A DNA stretch of 64,000 nucleotides from Granulosicoccus sp045106195 (lineage in GTDB: Bacteria > Pseudomonadota > Gammaproteobacteria > Granulosicoccales > Granulosicoccaceae). Within the stretch, counting starts at the first letter, position 1. Every line of letters starts with the position of its first letter. Under the pieces are notes generated by a model. It did no database searches, was not told the DNA's origin, and was given only the letters and a program-made list of their open reading frames with translations. The stretch is from assembly GCA_045106195.1 (NCBI GenBank), contig JBGCEH010000031.1:8888-72887 (forward strand), given 5' to 3'. A program made the position numbers and the translations under genes. Of the stretch, positions 26,435 through 35,300 are shown piece by piece.

Positions 26435-26827
26435 ATGATTAATCCTTCCGAATCGATAGGAACACCGGGTGCAGTTTCAGATCCAGCACGAACTTCACTA
26501 GATTCTCTACCCACTGAAGAGTTCCTCCGAATTGTGGGTCTGCGGGTACGAAGTCAACGCTCGACCATGAGTATGTCGAGAAAGCGGCTGGCCGAGGTTT
26601 CCGGTGTGTCCGAACGTTATCTGGCGCAACTGGAATCCGGACAGGGCAATATGTCTATCGCGTTGCTACGAAAAGTTACAACAGCTATCGGGATGTCGTT
26701 GGCCACTTTGCTGTCTAATGAGACGCCAGAGCTTGCCTCAAAGGTAGACAGAACGTCCAATGCCCATTCAAACGGTGGTTCGCAACCGGTAATGGAAGTC
26801 GGTTCGGCCAGAACTGTATACGGCTGA
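26435..26827 (+). CDS. Stand-alone XRE-type HTH regulator resembling the BzdR/BoxR DNA-binding domain
   Basis: A 130-residue DNA-binding protein. The helix-turn-helix spans about residues 30-95: IVGLRVRSQRSTMSMSRKRL, AEVSGVSERYLAQLESGQGN and MSIALLRKVTTAIGMSLATL. This pattern, notably SERYLAQLESGxGN, is that of the N-terminal domain of BzdR/BoxR, regulators of aromatic-acid catabolism that carry a C-terminal shikimate-kinase-like sensor domain. Here the sensor domain is absent and a Ser/Asn-rich tail of some 35 residues follows. ATG 26435 has GGAG about ten bases upstream. Target genes are unknown; the aromatic-type ligase cluster lies upstream in the same window. Confidence 0.75.
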   Translation: MINPSESIGTPGAVSDPARTSLDSLPTEEFLRIVGLRVRSQRSTMSMSRKRLAEVSGVSERYLAQLESGQGNMSIALLRKVTTAIGMSLATLLSNETPELASKVDRTSNAHSNGGSQPVMEVGSARTVYG

Positions 26828-27063
26828 AATTGCGCAGGATAAGTCGGTAATCAACTGACGATCCGGAGTTCTAGTATTCGGGCGTGCGACAAATTGGAAT
26901 TCGGATAGGCAGTAGGGGCCAAATTGCTCCTGAGTCAGCGGTGCGCCAGAATTCCGGTAGCGCTTGCCTATTCCCTGTAACAAGGCTCACTTTGCTCCGC
27001 AACGTTTGCCTGCTTTCGAGTCACTATCTGATTGCGTGTGAACTTATAATGGTGCTCGGGTCG

Positions 27064-27597
27064 TCAGAAGCTCATGATGATATTGGTACGCGCGTTTCCG
27101 TCTGCACCAACCGCCTTCCGCTCGGTTTCATCGTTAAACTGATGAATCACGATTCCCGGCCTGGAAGTCTCCCACGGATCGATATCGTTTTTGTCGGTGC
27201 TGTAGCGTACATAGTCGCTCATGGCACTAAGGCGGGGCATATTCGCCTCCTTCTGATAGTAGGCGTCGACCTCTTCAAAAGAGTCTTCTGTCTGAAACAG
27301 AATGATTTTCAAATCACCCTGACCACCTATCCGATACTTGTATCCATTGGGATACACGGGGTAGGGAATTTCGCTGGGTGACAGTGCGGTTGTCAAAGTT
27401 CCGGCGCCATCGTTCGCATTCAGTTCTGAGGTATCTGTCCACTGTGAGGCACTGACCTGCGATTCACCTCCGCTACTGCTGCTGGCGGTGACTGTTGGCA
27501 AGGTTTGCACATTCGGATCGTCGGCATCTGCACTACAGCCGACTATGCCTATTGCCAAAGCACATGCCACTATTGTCTTGTTTCTGATGTTATTCAT
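27064..27597 (-). CDS. Hypothetical lipoprotein
   Basis: A 177-residue predicted lipoprotein: MNNIRNKTIVACALAIGIVGC with lipobox GIVGC. A Ser/Thr/Gly linker (about 30-60) leads to a small folded domain with PYPVYPNGYKYRIGGQGDLK, a charged DSFEEVDAYYQKEANMP helix and a C-terminal WETSRPGIVIHQF strand. The family was not recognised. It is transcribed alone and convergent with the HTH regulator. Confidence 0.65.
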   Translation of the reverse strand: MNNIRNKTIVACALAIGIVGCSADADDPNVQTLPTVTASSSSGGESQVSASQWTDTSELNANDGAGTLTTALSPSEIPYPVYPNGYKYRIGGQGDLKIILFQTEDSFEEVDAYYQKEANMPRLSAMSDYVRYSTDKNDIDPWETSRPGIVIHQFNDETERKAVGADGNARTNIIMSF

Positions 27598-27920
27598 CTT
27601 TAATCTCTACCATTCCCTTACTCTAGAAGATAGACCATTGTTTTTCATTTGATGTGACTTTATAGCCTTACTGGCAGCAGAAAGGGGCGAGTAACTGTTC
27701 CATGAGAATCGTCACATGGGCTTGTTCAGGGGAATTGAATAAGGCCCTTAGCCGAATGAAACTGATTTAGCGGTAGATACTGTCGTTGTTCCCGCGAAAG
27801 CTGGAATTCGGTTTGCCACAGCCCGTGGATTCCAGCCTTCGCGAGGATGACGCATTATGGTGATTGGCCTTAAGTCAGCGCTATTCGCCCTTAGCCGGAT
27901 TTTTTTCTGGCCCGCTTCTA
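27598..27920. other. Intergenic stretch holding a palindromic repeat
   Basis: No gene is seen between the lipoprotein and pxpA. The notable content is the dispersed-type inverted repeat at 27781-27853 listed separately, bracketed by two copies of a CCCTTAGCCG element (about 27745 and 27889). Confidence 0.5.
27781..27853. repeat. Extragenic palindromic repeat
   Basis: Two arms face each other: TTCCCGCGAAAGCTGGAAT on the left and ATTCCAGCCTTCGCGAGGA on the right, separated by about 20 bases, with TGTCGT and ATGACG flanks that also pair. This is the arrangement of a common class of proteobacterial dispersed palindromic repeats (CGTCATTCCCGCGAAAGCGGGAAT type). It lies in the gap between two minus-strand genes. 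Only one copy was noticed here. Confidence 0.65.
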
Positions 27921-28688
27921 TCAGTTCATCAGTTCTGGCAACGTGACAAGCTGGTGTCCGTCAGCTCGAAGTGCCATGTTGATTTGCCTTGCGGTATCTA
28001 CAGCGTGGGCGTTATCGCCATGCACACAAATGCTTTTAAAGTCTGTCCTCAGAATTTTTCCTGAGACCGTTACCAGCCCTTGAGCGTTAATCATGCGTCT
28101 AACGTGTTCGATGCAGTCTTCGGCACTGTCCAGTACTGCCCCGGGCTCGCGTCGAGAAACCAGCGTTCCATTTTCAGCATAGGCACGATCGGCGAATATC
28201 TCACCAGCAACGAGGAGCCCTGCGTCTCTTGCCGCAAACTCCAGCTCTGAGAGCACAGGGGCAAGAAAGATCAACGCCGGATCAAACTGTTGGACAGCGT
28301 TTACAATAACATCGGCCAGATGGCGATCTTCGCAGGCCATGTTGTTAATAGCGCCGTGTGGCTTTATGTGGGTCATTGCGTATCCATGGCTTTGGGCCAT
28401 GCCGCCAAGGGCTGCCAATTGATACAACACCAACGAACACACTTCTGCATCATTCAAAACCATCTGGCGTCGGCCAAAGCCCTGAAGGTCAGCAAAGCCC
28501 GGATGCGCTCCAATACTCACCGCATGCTGCTTAGCTTTTGTTATTGTCTGGCTCATAACTAGTGGGTCGCCCGCATGAAAACCACAGGCCACATTCGCTG
28601 AATTAACCACCTTCAGCAGGTTTTCATCATCACCCATTTGCCATGCACCAAAAGACTCACCCAGATCTGCATTGAGATTTAGTCGCAC
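27921..28688 (-). CDS. pxpA: 5-oxoprolinase subunit A (LamB/YcsF family)
   Basis: A 255-residue protein of the YcsF family, subunit A of the ATP-dependent 5-oxoprolinase that opens L-5-oxoproline to glutamate. It begins LNLNADLGESFGAW, then NVACGFHAGDPLVM, AHPGFADLQGFGRR and THIKPHGAINNMA, all family signatures carrying the conserved Asp, Glu and His residues. It is the last of three genes on the minus strand (pxpB, pxpC, pxpA), 57 bases after pxpC. Confidence 0.93.
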   Translation of the reverse strand: MRLNLNADLGESFGAWQMGDDENLLKVVNSANVACGFHAGDPLVMSQTITKAKQHAVSIGAHPGFADLQGFGRRQMVLNDAEVCSLVLYQLAALGGMAQSHGYAMTHIKPHGAINNMACEDRHLADVIVNAVQQFDPALIFLAPVLSELEFAARDAGLLVAGEIFADRAYAENGTLVSRREPGAVLDSAEDCIEHVRRMINAQGLVTVSGKILRTDFKSICVHGDNAHAVDTARQINMALRADGHQLVTLPELMN

Positions 28689-28745
28689 TGTATTTTGCTC
28701 GATTAGTCAGGTTGAATTCAAAGAGTACTAATGGCTTGACACTGT

Positions 28746-29804
28746 TCAGGAACCGTCAGTTACTCCGTCAATCAGATTACAAGATAACAGTGTGCGAGTA
28801 TCAAGGTCACTAACAATGCAGGGGCTGAACGAATCAATACATCGTTCGATGATTTTCTGTGTGTGTTGTCTGATAGCAATGGCTTCATCGATATCAACAA
28901 GCCGAAACCGGAACTTTGCTCCAGCTCTCTGTATCCCAAGCAGTGGCAGATCGCTGGATATTACCGTTGCTATTTTCGGATAACCACCAGCTGTGTGTGC
29001 GTCGTTGAGCAAGACTATCGGTTGCCCCGTTCCCGGCACCTGAATAGAGCCGGGTACTATTGCGTCCGAGACGATATCTCTGGCTGCTGCGTCACGATGA
29101 CCGATTGCCGAACCTGTGAGGCGCACACCCATCCGATCAGCCTCAACACCCAGTTCGTATTCAGAAGACAGGAACGACTCGACACCTGTCGTCGAAAAAT
29201 GATCAAACTGTGGCCCTGCAATGGCACGAAGCTCGTCGGCTTCGTAACGCAGCTCCATGGGTAACTGGCATTGCAATTCTCTGCTCCTCGATAAGCTTGT
29301 AGCGAGGGTGGGGTGAAACCTTACCTGGTCCCCTGCCTCAAGCGCGCGGCCATTGAGTCCGCCGAGTGCGGCTTTTGCATAGGTGGATGTACTGTTCAGA
29401 TGCTGAGGAATATCGATACCAGCAACGGCGACCAGCGCATGCCGATAGCTACCCGTAGAGCTCAGTTGAAAAGTATCACCGGCAGCCAGTGTGAATGTCC
29501 TGTTTGCCTGGCTGCGAAACTCAGAGTCATCCCGACCCAGTCTGATTATGGTGGAATCGCTACCAACAACAGCAAGTTGAACAGAGTGATCACATGCCCT
29601 TAGATGGAGGCCACCTTCAAAGCACTCGATGACCGGTGCGTCAGCAGGATTTCCCACAAGTGCGTTGGCTATTGCTTGCCAGGGAGGTGACAGCGCACCT
29701 GCCCAAGGAATACCCAGATGTCGAAGTCCGAATCGGCCTTTGTCCTGTACGGTAGAAAGCAGGCCGGCTCCTACAACATTGAGTGCTGCATTTGTTTCGC
29801 TCAT
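28746..29804 (-). CDS. pxpC: 5-oxoprolinase subunit C (biotin-dependent carboxyltransferase family)
   Basis: A 352-residue protein of the KipA/AHS2 family. Landmarks are VVGAGLLSTVQDKGRFGLRH at the N-terminus, GALSPPWQAIANALVGN, and the C-terminal QVPGTGQPIVLLNDAHTAGG. With PxpB it activates 5-oxoproline using ATP. It shares its first base region with the end of pxpB (stop and start meet at 29804), so the two are translationally coupled. Confidence 0.93.
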   Translation of the reverse strand: MSETNAALNVVGAGLLSTVQDKGRFGLRHLGIPWAGALSPPWQAIANALVGNPADAPVIECFEGGLHLRACDHSVQLAVVGSDSTIIRLGRDDSEFRSQANRTFTLAAGDTFQLSSTGSYRHALVAVAGIDIPQHLNSTSTYAKAALGGLNGRALEAGDQVRFHPTLATSLSRSRELQCQLPMELRYEADELRAIAGPQFDHFSTTGVESFLSSEYELGVEADRMGVRLTGSAIGHRDAAARDIVSDAIVPGSIQVPGTGQPIVLLNDAHTAGGYPKIATVISSDLPLLGIQRAGAKFRFRLVDIDEAIAIRQHTQKIIERCIDSFSPCIVSDLDTRTLLSCNLIDGVTDGS

Positions 29805-30610
29805 TATCGTTTCACTGACCAGCGCGTTCGATCAGGATCGGGTTGTTGTAACTCTTTTGACAAGAGATCAAATTGTTGTTGATCGATCTGAGAAAAGGAT
29901 ATTTTATCGCCAGCCTTCAGAAGTGCAGGAGGATCCTGCCGGGCATTGAACATGGGGACCGGGCAGTTGCCTATGATGTGCCAGCCTCCCGGACTCTCCC
30001 ATGGATATATGCCGGTTAACTGCATGGCAATGGCAACACTGCCTGCGGGTACACGCAATCTGGGTTCACTGCGGCGTGGCAAATGAAGCGGTTCTGGTGT
30101 ATCACCCAGAAAGGCATAACCCGGTAGAAATCCGAGCATATACACCGTAAAGGTACAGCCAGCATGAAGTTCGATAACGTTATCAGGGGTGAGGCCAGTT
30201 AGCTCTGAGACGCTTGCCAGGTCAGGACCGTGCTCGGTTCCGTACAGCACAGGCAGTTGCCAATGCCGCGGTTGTTGCAGCAGATCCTTGTCCGTTTTGT
30301 TTTCGGACTCGGCTTCCAGCCTGCGCAGTTTGTCCAGAAGCTGGCCTGGATGCACGACGCAAGGGTCATAGAAAACGGCTAATGAGCGGAAGGTAGGTAC
30401 CGTTTCCAGTACACCGTCTAGAGTGCCCTGATGCATCGCCGTAAGGATGAGGGTCTCAAGGGTTGCAACCTGATCGACGATTGAACGATCAATCTTGTCG
30501 CCGAATTGCAGGACTAGACCTGAGTCCCCTGCATAAAGAGCGGTCCAGCCTGAACCCGTTCCTGCCACCTGCGTCAGCTTGTTGTCAACAACTTTGCAAC
30601 CTTCTGTCAT
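29804..30610 (-). CDS. pxpB: 5-oxoprolinase subunit B (KipI family)
   Basis: A 268-residue protein of the KipI/AHS1 family. It has SGLVLQFGDKIDRSI, LDGVLETVPTFRSLAVFYDP, TVYMLGFLPGYAFLGDTPEP, and VAIAMQLTGIYPWESPGGW, which are diagnostic. It heads the three-gene oxoprolinase operon and couples into pxpC. Oxoproline forms spontaneously from glutamine and glutamate, so this is most likely metabolite repair. Confidence 0.93.
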   Translation of the reverse strand: MTEGCKVVDNKLTQVAGTGSGWTALYAGDSGLVLQFGDKIDRSIVDQVATLETLILTAMHQGTLDGVLETVPTFRSLAVFYDPCVVHPGQLLDKLRRLEAESENKTDKDLLQQPRHWQLPVLYGTEHGPDLASVSELTGLTPDNVIELHAGCTFTVYMLGFLPGYAFLGDTPEPLHLPRRSEPRLRVPAGSVAIAMQLTGIYPWESPGGWHIIGNCPVPMFNARQDPPALLKAGDKISFSQIDQQQFDLLSKELQQPDPDRTRWSVKR

Positions 30611-30785
30611 GATGTCAAAGCGTCGTTGCAGTTTTGATGTTGGCTTTTTACTTGGACGTTAGTGTTGTGGTTCGGTTTGTTCCAGCCGTTAGCGCTGCCT
30701 TGAGGTCAAGTCACACAATGTGATCCTGCCTTTTTGTTATTGGTAGGGTAGCAGGCGCTAACTGGCTGTTTTCCAGCGGCTGTGA

Positions 30786-31541
30786 TCAGGCCGACACCGC
30801 TTCGCGAGTGTCTTCGGTTTCATCGGCCGCGGCCGTGGTGGTTTCTATCGAGGACAGCAGTTTCGCATCCGCCTTCGGAGCAGCTTCTGCATCCTGATCA
30901 CGCGCTTCTGCTTCGTCAGCCCATGTTCTCAGCTCACGGTAAGATGCGAGTAAGGTCGCTGCCTGTTCCTTGAGTTCAGACAAGGTTTCAAGCTCTTCTT
31001 TCTGCCCTTTGTTCTCTTTCTTTAGCTTGCGGTTGGCGTCTTCCGCCGTTTTACGGGCATTGGCCTCGTCAAGCTTTTGTTTTTTGAGCGTCTTGAGCTT
31101 TTTGACAATGTTTTCCGGGGTGTCTGCCAGCGCGGTGTTAATTGCCTTCAGTTCTTTCTGCTTCTCTTCGACTGAGCGCTTGGCTTTCTTTAAGGCCTCT
31201 GCGTTGTCTTTGCGGCCTGTAGCCAACGCTTGCTCCGCAGATTCCTTTTCGGATATTGCGATATCTCTCTGATTCTCTGCCTCGGTGCGCGACTTGATGA
31301 TCTTCTTGACCTCGGCCTGCATGTTACCGATTTCTTCTGATGCGCGATTACGGGCTTCTGCCATATCGGCATCAGCATCTTTCGCTCGTTTAATTGCGAC
31401 GTCCAGTGCGGCACGCAAATCTTCTGCTGTGAAATCGTCTTTCAATTTCAGGGCGGAGGCGGCTTCGTTCATCAGCATTTGCTTGCTGATGGCCAGGTCT
31501 TTCCAAATTCTTAATTGCTGTTCGCTGTCGGCTTGACTCAC
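30786..31541 (-). CDS. Hypothetical coiled-coil protein
   Basis: A 251-residue highly charged, Ala/Lys/Glu-rich protein with no signal peptide or membrane segment. After a short N-terminal domain (EQQLRIWKDLAISKQMLMNE, then LKLKDDFTAEDLRAALD) the stretch from about 45 to 205 is almost continuous heptad-like helix (EKESAEQALATGRKDNAEAL, KLKTLKKQKLDEANARKTAE). The C-terminal 40 residues are Ala/Glu/Asp-rich and likely disordered. The family is not recognised. It is transcribed alone. Confidence 0.7.
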   Translation of the reverse strand: MSQADSEQQLRIWKDLAISKQMLMNEAASALKLKDDFTAEDLRAALDVAIKRAKDADADMAEARNRASEEIGNMQAEVKKIIKSRTEAENQRDIAISEKESAEQALATGRKDNAEALKKAKRSVEEKQKELKAINTALADTPENIVKKLKTLKKQKLDEANARKTAEDANRKLKKENKGQKEELETLSELKEQAATLLASYRELRTWADEAEARDQDAEAAPKADAKLLSSIETTTAAADETEDTREAVSA

Positions 31542-31905
31542 GTAATAATCTCTTGAACGAATGAAGTAGTAGTCGCCAGTTCAATGGAAACCTACTGATG
31601 GTGTCTTACTTTTTACTCACTATGTAGGGGGTAACATCGACAAACCAACCTTGTTTTCAGCCGGATGTCTGATGTTGATCGCCTTGGCAGTATTTAAGGG
31701 TCTGCGGGGGCCGATGTACCTCTATCGCGTCAGCGATTTATCGTTATTGGTTGATGACATGGATAGGCTTTCACCGCTTGCTTCTCGAAAATTAACACGG
31801 TATCGGCCTGTCAGCAAAAAAAGAAAGGTTTTTTCTCCCTTACTTGATTCCCTATTATACCGTGTTTGATTGCATCTTTCAGGCTTGTAGGCCCTTCGTG
31901 TAACA
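31542..31905. other. 364-base gap between divergent genes
   Basis: This is the shared upstream region of the coiled-coil gene and the MFS gene. The plus-strand frame at 31651-31869 looks random. A TATTAT box near 31852-31857 could be a -10 element for the MFS gene, but no good -35 is paired with it. Confidence 0.4.
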
Positions 31906-33159
31906 ATGCGTGATTCATCTCTATCATTTTTGGCCTTTTTGCGGCGAAACGCTCGCTGGTTGACAGGTGGCATTCTCCTCACCTTTTGCTCAAGCGCAGG
32001 GCAGACGTTCTTTATCTCGCTATTTGCCGGGCAAATTCGCGCAGAATTTGCGCTTAGCCATGGAGACTTCGGATTTCTCTATATGCTGGCGACTTTGGCC
32101 AGCGCCGGTACCCTGATCTGGTTAGGCAAATTGGCAGACAAGGTAACGATCGTTCGTCTGGCCGGTTGCTGGATTATCGCGCTCGCGGCTGCTGCCAGCC
32201 TCATGGCTATGGCAAATTCGATCACGACCCTTCTCATGTCATTGTATTTTCTGCGATTATTCGGTCAGGGAATGCTTAGTCACACGGCGTTGGTTGCTAT
32301 GGGGCGCTGGTTTCATGCGGAGCGTGGGAGGGCGGTATCGGTCGCGACAGTCGGACATCAGTTAGGCGATGGACTGCTACCTTTGCTGGTGGTCGGTTTG
32401 CTCATTGTCGTGGATTGGCGGTCTGTCTGGTTTTTCGCATCCATCGCGCTTCTACTCATTGCTTTGCCGTTGAGCCAGGTGCTGCTGCATCTGCCGCGAC
32501 AGCCTTCCTCCAAAGATCGTGACAATTTCGAAAGAGGGCGACAATGGACGCGGAAGGAGGTTCTGCATGACATCCCATTCTGGGCTGTTTGTACGGGCGT
32601 TCTTGCGCCTTCCTTTATTGGAACGTCGGTGTTCTTTCATCAGGTACACCTGGCTGAGCTCAAGCAATGGTCTTTAACAGTCATCGCCAGCTCGTTCGGT
32701 TTGTTGTCAATCACATCGGTTGTGGTTGGTTTATTGACCGGACAACTCATCGATCGATTCAGTGCTCGTGTCATTTTGCCATTCTTTCTGTTTCCCCTAA
32801 GCCTGGGTTGTCTTGTTCTGGGAGTGTTTGATGTCCCGCTGGCGATGTTTCTGTTCATGGCGCTGTTAGGTACGTCTTATGGCATCGCCAGTGGAGTATT
32901 TGGTGCTATCTGGCCAGAATCCTACGGCACTCGTCATCTGGGTTCCATAAGGGCGGTGGTGTCAGCAGCGATGGTATTCGCCTCGGCTTTAGGTCCTGGC
33001 GTCACGGGGTGGCTGATTGACCTTGGTGTCGGGTTTGAACGGCAGTTACTGGCCATGAGTCTCTATTGTGTGGCCATGATGTTGGTGTTGTTTCCGGTAT
33101 CACGCGTTCTGGTATTGCGAAATCACGCTATATTGGCAGGTGCAGAATCGTCGGGATAA
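31906..33159 (+). CDS. MFS transporter
   Basis: A 417-residue inner-membrane protein with twelve predicted hydrophobic segments. The N-terminal half contains FFISLFAGQIRAEFALSHGD and the loop-2/3-like signature LGKLADKVTIVRLAGC; the central loop (about 195-225) is charged, and the second half mirrors the first with TGQLIDRFSARVILPF. The repeat of these loop motifs identifies the major facilitator superfamily. The substrate cannot be told. Its last 37 bases overlap the convergent ADP-ribosylglycohydrolase gene. Confidence 0.87.
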   Translation: MRDSSLSFLAFLRRNARWLTGGILLTFCSSAGQTFFISLFAGQIRAEFALSHGDFGFLYMLATLASAGTLIWLGKLADKVTIVRLAGCWIIALAAAASLMAMANSITTLLMSLYFLRLFGQGMLSHTALVAMGRWFHAERGRAVSVATVGHQLGDGLLPLLVVGLLIVVDWRSVWFFASIALLLIALPLSQVLLHLPRQPSSKDRDNFERGRQWTRKEVLHDIPFWAVCTGVLAPSFIGTSVFFHQVHLAELKQWSLTVIASSFGLLSITSVVVGLLTGQLIDRFSARVILPFFLFPLSLGCLVLGVFDVPLAMFLFMALLGTSYGIASGVFGAIWPESYGTRHLGSIRAVVSAAMVFASALGPGVTGWLIDLGVGFERQLLAMSLYCVAMMLVLFPVSRVLVLRNHAILAGAESSG

Positions 33160-34283
33160 AACTTATCAAGGTATCGTTCCAGCTCCACGTCAAGCTCAGA
33201 TTGCAATCGTAGGTCCGAATACCACTGTTCTGAATAGTTGGCGGTGGCAAGACCTACAAGGGTTCCCAGAACGGATCCGCGATGTGCATTCTCACCACCC
33301 AGGTTCGTGTTTGTCAGCAGTGCCCGGGCGTCATCATCCTGATACTTTGCAGCCAGATAACACACGCTCGGCCATGAGTCGGTGATATAGCAGGCGAGCG
33401 AATAGGTTCTACCCACAACATGCGCATCGCCTCGCTCCGCACTCAGCAACTTATCAAGCTGGGTTCCTTTTATGACAGCCGCAGCGGTGGTATACGGCCT
33501 TGTGTCGTGAACACCTTCTTCTTTGCATAAAAGGCAGTCCATCAAGGTGACGTAAGCGTCAACGACGTCCAGCAGACCCTTGTCCGGATGGGTAACCCAG
33601 ACATGGTGGCAACAAACCTCTGATGTGGTTTGTCGCGATGTGCCGGCACCGAGCAAGGCAAGCGCGAGTGGTGCAACAGTTACCAGAGCGCCCATGGAAG
33701 GTGTGTCGTGCGTTACTGCACCACACTCCAGAGGTGGCTTTCCTTGTGACCAGTTGGCGAAAAATCCACGATGACAACTTTCGGCGTAAACGTCCGGGTA
33801 GTCAGGCGGATCGGCGGTCATGAAATCTATATAATCCGTTATCCAGTCAGCGGCAACATACTGTTCTTTAGCCACCAGATGGTTGATGAGAAGCCTTGCC
33901 CACCAAGCATTCAGCGTGTTTTCACCCGCTTGCATGCCATGATGATAATGCCCGTTGGGGCGTCCCCAGAAATGGCGGCGACCTTTAAGGATGATATCTC
34001 CCACGATTTCCTGCTGTCGATTGCTTTGCCCGCGTGCGCGTCCTCCTCCGGTTGTGGAATGCAGCGACATGATGGAACTGGGATGTGTTTCCGGCGCAGC
34101 TTCCAGTCCGGTGATCCCATGCTTGCCAAACACCCGGATGATATCGCCAGGGTTGTAGAACCAGTGGACAGGCATTGACAACGAATCACCGATAAATAAA
34201 TTGGCCAGCGCCGCTTTCACTCGCTTGCGCTTAAGGCTTTGTTGACAGATGTCAGGCTTGGTCGTATCTGGACCTTGAGTCAT
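33123..34283 (-). CDS. ADP-ribosylglycohydrolase family protein
   Basis: A 386-residue protein of the ARH/DraG family. The N-terminal helix KAALANLFIGDSLSMPVHWF carries the GDS metal-site equivalent, and THDTPSMGALVTVAPLALAL resembles the middle helices. The C-terminal metal motif, normally GGDTDT, reads NLGGENAHRGSVLGTLVGL, an Asp-to-Glu and Asp-to-Ala variant seen as a distinct subfamily pattern. Family members remove ADP-ribose from proteins or small molecules. Whether this variant is active is uncertain. A partner ADP-ribosyltransferase is not seen nearby. Confidence 0.8.
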   Translation of the reverse strand: MTQGPDTTKPDICQQSLKRKRVKAALANLFIGDSLSMPVHWFYNPGDIIRVFGKHGITGLEAAPETHPSSIMSLHSTTGGGRARGQSNRQQEIVGDIILKGRRHFWGRPNGHYHHGMQAGENTLNAWWARLLINHLVAKEQYVAADWITDYIDFMTADPPDYPDVYAESCHRGFFANWSQGKPPLECGAVTHDTPSMGALVTVAPLALALLGAGTSRQTTSEVCCHHVWVTHPDKGLLDVVDAYVTLMDCLLCKEEGVHDTRPYTTAAAVIKGTQLDKLLSAERGDAHVVGRTYSLACYITDSWPSVCYLAAKYQDDDARALLTNTNLGGENAHRGSVLGTLVGLATANYSEQWYSDLRLQSELDVELERYLDKFYPDDSAPANIA

Positions 34284-34301
34284 GATGTGAATTGCTTGCC
34301 C

Positions 34302-35246
34302 CTAGAGATAACCGGCGTTTGCCAAGTATAGGTACGTAGTAACGCTGAAAATGGACAAGCCTGTAGAGATAACGACGGCACTGGACGCACGTTCTTCCCA
34401 GACTCCATAATGTTGTGCAATCACGAAGACATTGGTAGCGCTGGGCAAGGCGGCAAGCAATACCGCTGCATGCAGCCATACAGGGTCAAGCCCTGGGATC
34501 TGGGCAAGCAGTAGATACATCAGTGCTGGATGGACAAGCAGCTTGATGGGCACCAGGTAGGTCAGTTCCAGAGGCACACGTTTCAATGGGCGCAGTGCGG
34601 TGGTGACGCCCATGACAAATAGAGCGCAGGGAGCAGCAGCATTGGACAGGGAATCGAGAAGGCTTTGCACCGGTGTTGGCGGTGAGAATTCGAACAGTGC
34701 AGCCACGATGCCAGCAAGCGTAGCCAGAATGAAAGGGTGGGAGAAAATCTTGTACACAATGCCACCGACAAGCTTCATGACACTGTCAAGTCGCTTGCTT
34801 CCCATCGCCATGAGACTGGGTGCGAGGGTGAAATGCATGGCGTTGTCCAGACAGAAAACCAGTGCTACGGGTACACCGGCCTGTGGGCCAAATGCTGCTA
34901 TCGCCAGAGGTGGGCCCATGTAGCCAATGTTGCCATAGGCTCCGGCAAAACCTTGAACAGTGGCCTCCCGAATGTCAGCTTTACGCAGTTTTCGGGCAAT
35001 AAGAAAACACAGAGCGAAGATGAGAAATGTCCCTAGTGTCGTACTGAGCAAAAATCTGCCATTGGCAAATTCGCTAACGGGTGTTTTTGCCAGAAGGTTA
35101 AAGAACAAGGCGGGTAGCGCGACATTGACGATGAAGAAATTCATCCATGCGAGCCCAGCAGTCGGAATCTGCTTGAAACGTCCGGCGAGATATCCTAGAA
35201 ATATGAGCCCGAACAACGGTATGACCAGTTCTACAACCTGAAACAT
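34302..35246 (-). CDS. AEC-family transporter (auxin efflux carrier fold)
   Basis: A 314-residue inner-membrane protein of the AEC family with about ten hydrophobic segments. It begins VVELVIPLFGLIFLGYLAGR and has the central FAGAYGNIGYMGPPLAIAAFG crossover region typical of the family, followed by a second five-helix half ending in AALPSATNVFVIAQHYGVWE. Bacterial relatives carry malate, malonate and other acids. It lies 18 bases upstream of the ADP-ribosylglycohydrolase gene and 54 bases downstream of the GlcD-like gene, all on the minus strand; a lactate or glycolate link with the latter is possible. Confidence 0.87.
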   Translation of the reverse strand: MFQVVELVIPLFGLIFLGYLAGRFKQIPTAGLAWMNFFIVNVALPALFFNLLAKTPVSEFANGRFLLSTTLGTFLIFALCFLIARKLRKADIREATVQGFAGAYGNIGYMGPPLAIAAFGPQAGVPVALVFCLDNAMHFTLAPSLMAMGSKRLDSVMKLVGGIVYKIFSHPFILATLAGIVAALFEFSPPTPVQSLLDSLSNAAAPCALFVMGVTTALRPLKRVPLELTYLVPIKLLVHPALMYLLLAQIPGLDPVWLHAAVLLAALPSATNVFVIAQHYGVWEERASSAVVISTGLSIFSVTTYLYLANAGYL

Positions 35247-35300
35247 GGTTTTTCCCAGATGTAAACCGATGCATGTGCACGACTCGGAGCAGGGGCCATC

